A stretch of DNA of 64,000 nucleotides from Arion vulgaris (Eukaryota; Mollusca; Gastropoda; Stylommatophora; Arionidae): NCBI GenBank assembly GCA_020796225.1, contig CM036767.1:20342927-20406926 (forward strand), given 5' to 3'. A program made the position numbers and the translations under genes. Shown here one piece after another: positions 59,512 to 64,000 of this stretch. The notes beneath the pieces were generated by a model, which did not search any database, was not told the DNA's origin, and saw only the letters and a program-made list of their open reading frames with translations. The number at the start of each line of letters is the position of its first letter. Positions within the stretch are counted from its first letter, which is position 1.

Positions 59512-59876
59512 CTCTCTCTTTCTCTTTTTACCCGGATTGGAGCATAGGCCCTCAACCAACTCATGCCAAGTCTTCCTATCTCTAGCAGCTTCCTCCAACT
59601 CTTCTTTATATTGTTGATCTCCGCCTCCAAATCTTGTCTCCATGTATTTCTCGCCTTCTTTCGCTGTCTCTGCGGGTTCCAGGCAAGGACCCTTCTTGTT
59701 ATATTCCCTCCGGTTTTCGCAAAGTGTGTCCTATCCAGCGCCATTTTTAACCTGTTCGTTCACTGGAATCTGTCTTGTTCTCTCCAAAAGTTCCTCATTT
59801 GTGACCCTATCATACCATCTTATTCCCTCTATTCTGCGCAGACACCAGTTGATGAATGTTTGCAATTTATGCGCTA
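59512..59876 (-). mobile_element. Family G retroposon, full length
   Basis: Minus strand, 16-bp duplication TTGTATCGGATGGTAT (59496-59511 and 59877-59892). The 5' end lies within 5 bases of that of the 8351 copy. Confidence 0.88.
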
Positions 59877-60239
59877 TTGTATCGGATGGTATAATCATTA
59901 TATATAAGCGTTCGATGCATGATACTATAGTTTTTAGTGTGCTTTCTGACCTAGTATCATCGTCTTCAGCATTTTCATTATATAGAAGTCAGAACAAATA
60001 CCTAAATAAAAACCAGGTTGACGGGTATAATACTCGTTGATCAACAGCCTAATTAATATTGAAACTGTTGACATCTATGCCAGGTAAACTTAGTGATCTG
60101 CTGATCTTTATACCTTCTGTCCAAATACGAGAGAACGTGACAATGGATTGGACACAACCTGACGAGATGTACACTAGATGGAAAACCACAATGGAACTGA
60201 ACAGTGAGAGTATGAATAACACTTGATGAAGAATAGTTA

Positions 60240-60595
60240 AACCAGGATCGTAGAGATATAAGCAAAGTACAGAGAAATGAGTAAAGAACAGTAATGAGGA
60301 GGGTAGAGAAACAAAAAAAGATCAGTAGAAGAAGAGAGTAGAGAAATAAGCAAAGAACAGTCAAAAAGAAGAGCAGAGAAATAAGCAAAGGAAAAGTAGA
60401 AGAGGATGGCAGAGAAATAAGCAAAGAAAAAGTAGAAGAGGATGGCAGAGAAATAAGCAAAGAAAAAGTAGAAGAGGATGGCAGAGAAATAAGCAAAGAA
60501 AAAGTAGAAGAGGATGGCAGAGAAATAAGCAAAGAAAATGTAGAAGAGGATGGCAGAGAAATGAGCAAAGAACAGTAAAAAAAAAAAGAAGGGCA
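60240..60595 (+). repeat. Polypurine minisatellite, 36-bp unit
   Basis: Unit CAGAGAAATAAGCAAAGAAA plus AAGTAGAAGAGGATGG, about six good copies and weaker ones on the left. The plus strand is almost all purine. Minus-strand frames give 12-residue ISLPSSSTFSLL repeats, an artefact of the repeat. Confidence 0.88.
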
Positions 60596-60929
60596 CAGCA
60601 ATACATATATCACCTAAGATGTCCATATATTAATGTGAAGTGACATATGCAGGCCCATGCTCCACGGGAAAAAATAAGGATTAACAAAATATACTAAATA
60701 GGAAAATGTTGCAGATAAATAATATATATATAGAAACATAAGACTACCTCTATACATTACAAGCACTTACGCACATCATTTCTAAATGCAGATGTAACAT
60801 GTTACAACAAATGTACAACTAGAGTCTAAAATAATACATCCTTTAACGTCAGTATTACACAGTGTTCAGGAATAAAACTAAGATAATGATATTTAACTCA
60901 AATGTCAAGGCTATAATCTATATGGAGAG

Positions 60930-61340
60930 GAGACATGGAGAACAACTAAGGGAACACCAAAAAGTTGCAGACATTCATCAATAGATGCCTACGCAGGATA
61001 CTCCATCTGCGATGGTATGACAGGACCACAAACAGAGAACTGTGGGATAGAGCGGGACAACAGCAAATAGAACAAGAGATAAGGAGCAGAAGGTAGCGAT
61101 GGATAAGATACACACTGAGAAAATCCCCTGACAGAATCATGAGACAGGCTCTGCGATGGAACCCTCAGGAAAATAGAGGTCAGGGAAGACCCAGGAACAC
61201 CTGGAGTTGGAGACGGAATGCAAAAACAACGGTGCAAGAGTGGAGAGATCTGGAAAAGATGGCCTTAGATAGGCGGGCTTGGAAGGCCTTGGTTGCAGAC
61301 CTATGCTTCCCTAGGAGCGAAGGGGGAAGAAGAAGACTAC
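60930..61340 (+). mobile_element. LINE reverse transcriptase C-terminus
   Basis: QTFINRCLRRIL, RWYDRTTNRELWDRAGQQQI, RQALRWNPQENRGQGRPRNT, EWRDLEKMALDRRAWKALVA: RT end like family G but a different subfamily. One in-frame stop. Confidence 0.8.
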
Positions 61341-62135
61341 AGTGTCAAATTTCATCGTTAACCTTCAGTATTGTTATAAATTTGCACACAAACTTAAAAG
61401 AGGTTGTAAAATCTATGAGAATACAACAAACAAAAATATAATTGAAGGGCTTGGTGGAAAACGGGCGCATCCGACATTTTTAAAGTTTTGAGAAAACCGC
61501 ATTCAAAGCTTTACAGTGCATTAAATCTTCCATCTTCATCTGATCTTCAATAATACAAATAAAAATGTTAGGGCTATCCCACAACAAAGAACTTTTGAGG
61601 GTACATACTACGTGTACATGATTCCAGTTATCGTATTATGAAAAAAATGTATTTTTATGGAATAGTGGGATAGGCCCTTTTCAACTATATTTGTCTATTG
61701 TCTTTCTCCAGGTGGATGAAGAAATTGGTTGTCCACTCTTGCTGTTAAGCATAGGGGTGGGAGTTTTAATTTGCATTCCAGGGCCAGATGAGTCACGCTT
61801 GTTATGTTATATGTGTGTTTATTTAGTGCAGTATTGATATTGTCGATCCATATTTTTCTTGGTCTTCCCTTGGCTCTAGTACCTGATTTCTTTTATTGTA
61901 TGCTGTTATTGGTGGTTGGTTGTATTCCATTCTCAGTAAATGCCCAAACCACTGCATTTGTTGTCTTTCAATTTATTCGGTGCATGAATTTATGCCCACT
62001 CTGCTTCTGATGTTCTCATTTCGTAGTCTATCTTTCCTGGTGACCCCCATCCTCAAGCATTTCATTTCACAGGTGGTGAGCTTTCTGTGGTGTGTTGCTG
62101 TCAGGGACCAGGTTCTTTTTCCACTAAGCCCTTCA
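61341..62135. other. Intergenic, possible LINE remnant
   Basis: 61860-62110 (CTTCCCTTGGCTCTAGTACC, TGCCCAAACCACTGC) resembles the inverted end of an RT ORF, too decayed to place. Confidence 0.35.
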
Positions 62136-62150
62136 ATTTATAGCATGCAC

Positions 62151-62400
62151 GCCCGAGTGGTTACCGGGCCCAAATTTGGGGTGTAAAGAATAGAACCACT
62201 GTTACCTGCCATGCATGTGGTAAGAGGCGACTAAGGAGGTTTGGCTGAAATCGGATGCATGTGGTCCTAAGTGTGTAGAAGTCTATGCGTTTAGGGGCCT
62301 ACCAAACCAATGTGCAACATATACACGTTCTTGGCAAAGATCAAACATATCACAAAGAGTGATTAAAATTGGTCGTAAAGAACGACGCAAAGAAGAAGAA
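62151..62400 (+). repeat. SINE family A, full length
   Basis: Flanked by ATAGCATGCA (62140-62149 and 62402-62411). GCCCGAGTGGTTACCGGGCC head, AAAGAAGAAGA tail: the reference copy for family A. Confidence 0.9.
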
Positions 62401-62649
62401 GATAGCATGCAAAAATGTTCTCCCAAACAGGTAAAAGAATCATCACAGAATTCAGGCTGGGCATGAGTCAGGTCTTGATAGTCTAAGACTAATCAGATCT
62501 GACATTATGCTTATACAGTATAACTTAATATATGTGGTACTATATAGTACGGTTTCACGTTAACAATGTCTTATCAGTAAACCATCTGTAAAAATGTGTA
62601 TCATATGGGGCAATATTCTGTCAAATCACCTGTGGTTAGAGTTAACCCA

Positions 62650-62876
62650 GTCACCTGTGTGGTGCCAGAGCCCGCAAGGCAAGCAAAGAATAGTACCACT
62701 GCGATCTACATGACATGTCGTAAAGGCAGCCGATGTCGGACCTAGGAAGCTACCTAGTAAATAAAAGCATCGTAGAAATCGGATGTGCTGTCCTACTTGT
62801 AGGTGCATAACTGGTCGCACTTTCTTGTAGGTCGCAGTGTTACTATTCTTTGCTCCCTTGCGCCCGCAACACACTG
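62650..62876 (+). repeat. SINE family B, truncated, with inverted head piece
   Basis: Plus-strand head and middle (62650-62815), then the head again inverted (62820-62876). The two heads face each other. Confidence 0.7.
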
Positions 62877-62962
62877 GCGTATCCATCCTATCTAGCTCAT
62901 CCAATATTTGTTAACAATGTTGAAGATATACTTCTACATCAACTTTAGTTGAGTTATATCCT

Positions 62963-63165
62963 TCCTTTCGTTCACTTGAAATATTGCCTATATATTCAAC
63001 GTTGTTTCTTGTATAAACTTCACTGTCTTTTGCAGCTCACACAGAGGTTCGTGTAGTTTTATATCTAGTGTTGTTTCGTTAGGCCAGTGAGTTTGCCTCA
63101 GTATATCATATTCAGGGCAGTCTTGAAGTATGTGCTCTGCAGTCTGATGTGCCTGTTCACAAGGC
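62963..63165 (-). mobile_element. LINE RNase H-end fragment
   Basis: Matches 18690-18900 (GTATAAACTTCACTGTCTTT, GTTAGGCCAGTGAGTTTGCC, TATGTGCTCTGCAGTCTG). Sits just beyond the CANT1 stop, in its likely 3' flank. Confidence 0.75.
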
Positions 63166-63275
63166 GCGAGTTATATATTTTGATTTCAAAATTCTCGTTC
63201 TTTATAGTTTAAACACAATCATTCATTAATTTCACAACTAGGATCACATTTACAAACAATGTTTACAAGAATATG

Positions 63276-63646
63276 TTATATAAACTCAATACCTTCATAT
63301 TTCACATCTCCAATTTTTGTCTCAGGCATTAAAAGTTTGCCTTCTAAATCAAAGGCTAAAATATATGAGGCAATTTTCCCATTGTCCTCTTCACTTTTGA
63401 GAGCAACAATAATACTGTCTTTGGTACCAGGAATGAATTTAAACGATGAAAAACCGTGAGTTGGATTTACAGCACCTATTGTCCTCACCTCAATGTTTTC
63501 AAAATTGTCATCCGCAGAAAACATGAGATTTGTACCTTTCTTCTCATCTTTCACTTCATTATATGGCTCTCTGCTGGCTCTCCGTGGAAGGAAAAACCAC
63601 TTTTTATGTTCATCACTCCACATAGCAGATTCATGAATCATGTAAC
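63276..63646 (-). CDS. CANT1: Soluble calcium-activated nucleotidase (apyrase, CANT1 family), terminal exon
   Basis: Last coding exon only. The family consists of secreted or ER/Golgi Ca2+-dependent nucleoside diphosphatases (UDP, GDP). On the minus strand the acceptor TTTTTTTACAG ends at 63647 and coding begins in phase 1. Residues read [25 protein letters not shown], then [24 protein letters not shown] and the C-terminal [14 protein letters not shown] end ([13 protein letters not shown] at 63276-63278). These are signature blocks of the five-bladed propeller apyrases. Upstream exons are outside the window, beyond 64000. Convergent with eRF3, about 31 kb apart. Confidence 0.95.
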
Positions 63647-63845
63647 CTGTAAAAAAATTGTTCATGACAATAAAACAAAAGATATTTTTATCTTCAGATA
63701 CAAAAAAAGTAATTATAACAATATAAGAAGGTACATTTTACATTGTGGATGAAACAATCATAAAACCCTCAGATTTACTAATAACATTGATGTTATAACG
63801 GCAAATGAAAAATAACTTCTGCTTTCATCTGTTATTCCTCTTCTT

Positions 63846-64000
63846 TTGCCAGTTATGTGCCTACATGTAGGACAGTACATCCGATTTTCTGCGATACTAT
63901 TTATTTACTAGGGTAGCATCCCTAGGTCCTACATCAGTCGCCTCTTATGACATGCCTTATTAGTTGCAGTGGTACTATTCTTTGTGTCCCTTGCAGGCCC
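63846..64000 (-). repeat. SINE family B, cut by window edge
   Basis: Complement of GGGCCTGCAAGGGACACAAA and GTACCACTGCAACTAATAAG head to GTAGGCACATAACTGGC; lies in the CANT1 intron. Confidence 0.8.

Noticed and set aside
60053..60613. 186-codon minus-strand ORF with ISLPSSSTFSLL repeats
   Set aside because: All three minus frames are open because the DNA is a 36-bp polypurine repeat; not a protein signature.

Overview
The window is from a metazoan nuclear genome, most likely an arthropod. It is AT-rich, has long introns, and is packed with tRNA-derived SINEs, decayed LINE fragments, a Penelope-like element, a mariner and a Tc1-like transposon. The species cannot be read from the sequence alone.

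Two protein-coding genes are supported. (1) On the plus strand, 703-32035, a complete 16-exon gene for the translation termination GTPase eRF3 (GSPT1 family). All splice junctions are GT-AG, the phases join cleanly, and the conceptual protein is 597 residues: PAM2 motif, acidic linker, then a complete G domain and the two beta-barrel domains. (2) On the minus strand, 63276-63646, the last coding exon of a soluble calcium-activated nucleotidase (apyrase, CANT1 family); the rest lies beyond the right edge. No other host gene was found between 32.0 and 63.2 kb.

The most striking content is in the eRF3 introns. Intron 10 holds five tandemly dispersed copies of an H/ACA-box snoRNA. Introns 12 and 13 hold ten copies of a C/D-box snoRNA (nine with a C box, one without). 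The C/D guide is antisense to the conserved LSU rRNA segment ACAGGGAUAACUG, the target type of yeast snR38 / human SNORD1. The 3' pocket of the H/ACA RNA fits the conserved LSU segment UGACUG-U-CUAAUUAA. The copies sit in larger intronic duplications. eRF3 here is therefore both a termination factor gene and a host for rRNA-modification guides.

The rest is mobile DNA. Two related SINE families (called A and B here) share a head but differ in their tails, and together have more than 20 copies. Several other SINE families carry tRNA-like A and B boxes. Many insertions have clear target-site duplications, nested retroposons and one dimeric SINE among them. Layout: 1-702 upstream/promoter; 703-14634 eRF3 exons 1-9 with TE-filled introns; 14729-18501 H/ACA cluster; 18583-20101 LINE plus fold-back MITE; 20204-28345 C/D cluster; 28436-32035 LINE fragments and the last eRF3 exons; 32036-63200 intergenic repeats; 63276-63646 CANT1 exon; right edge in a B SINE.
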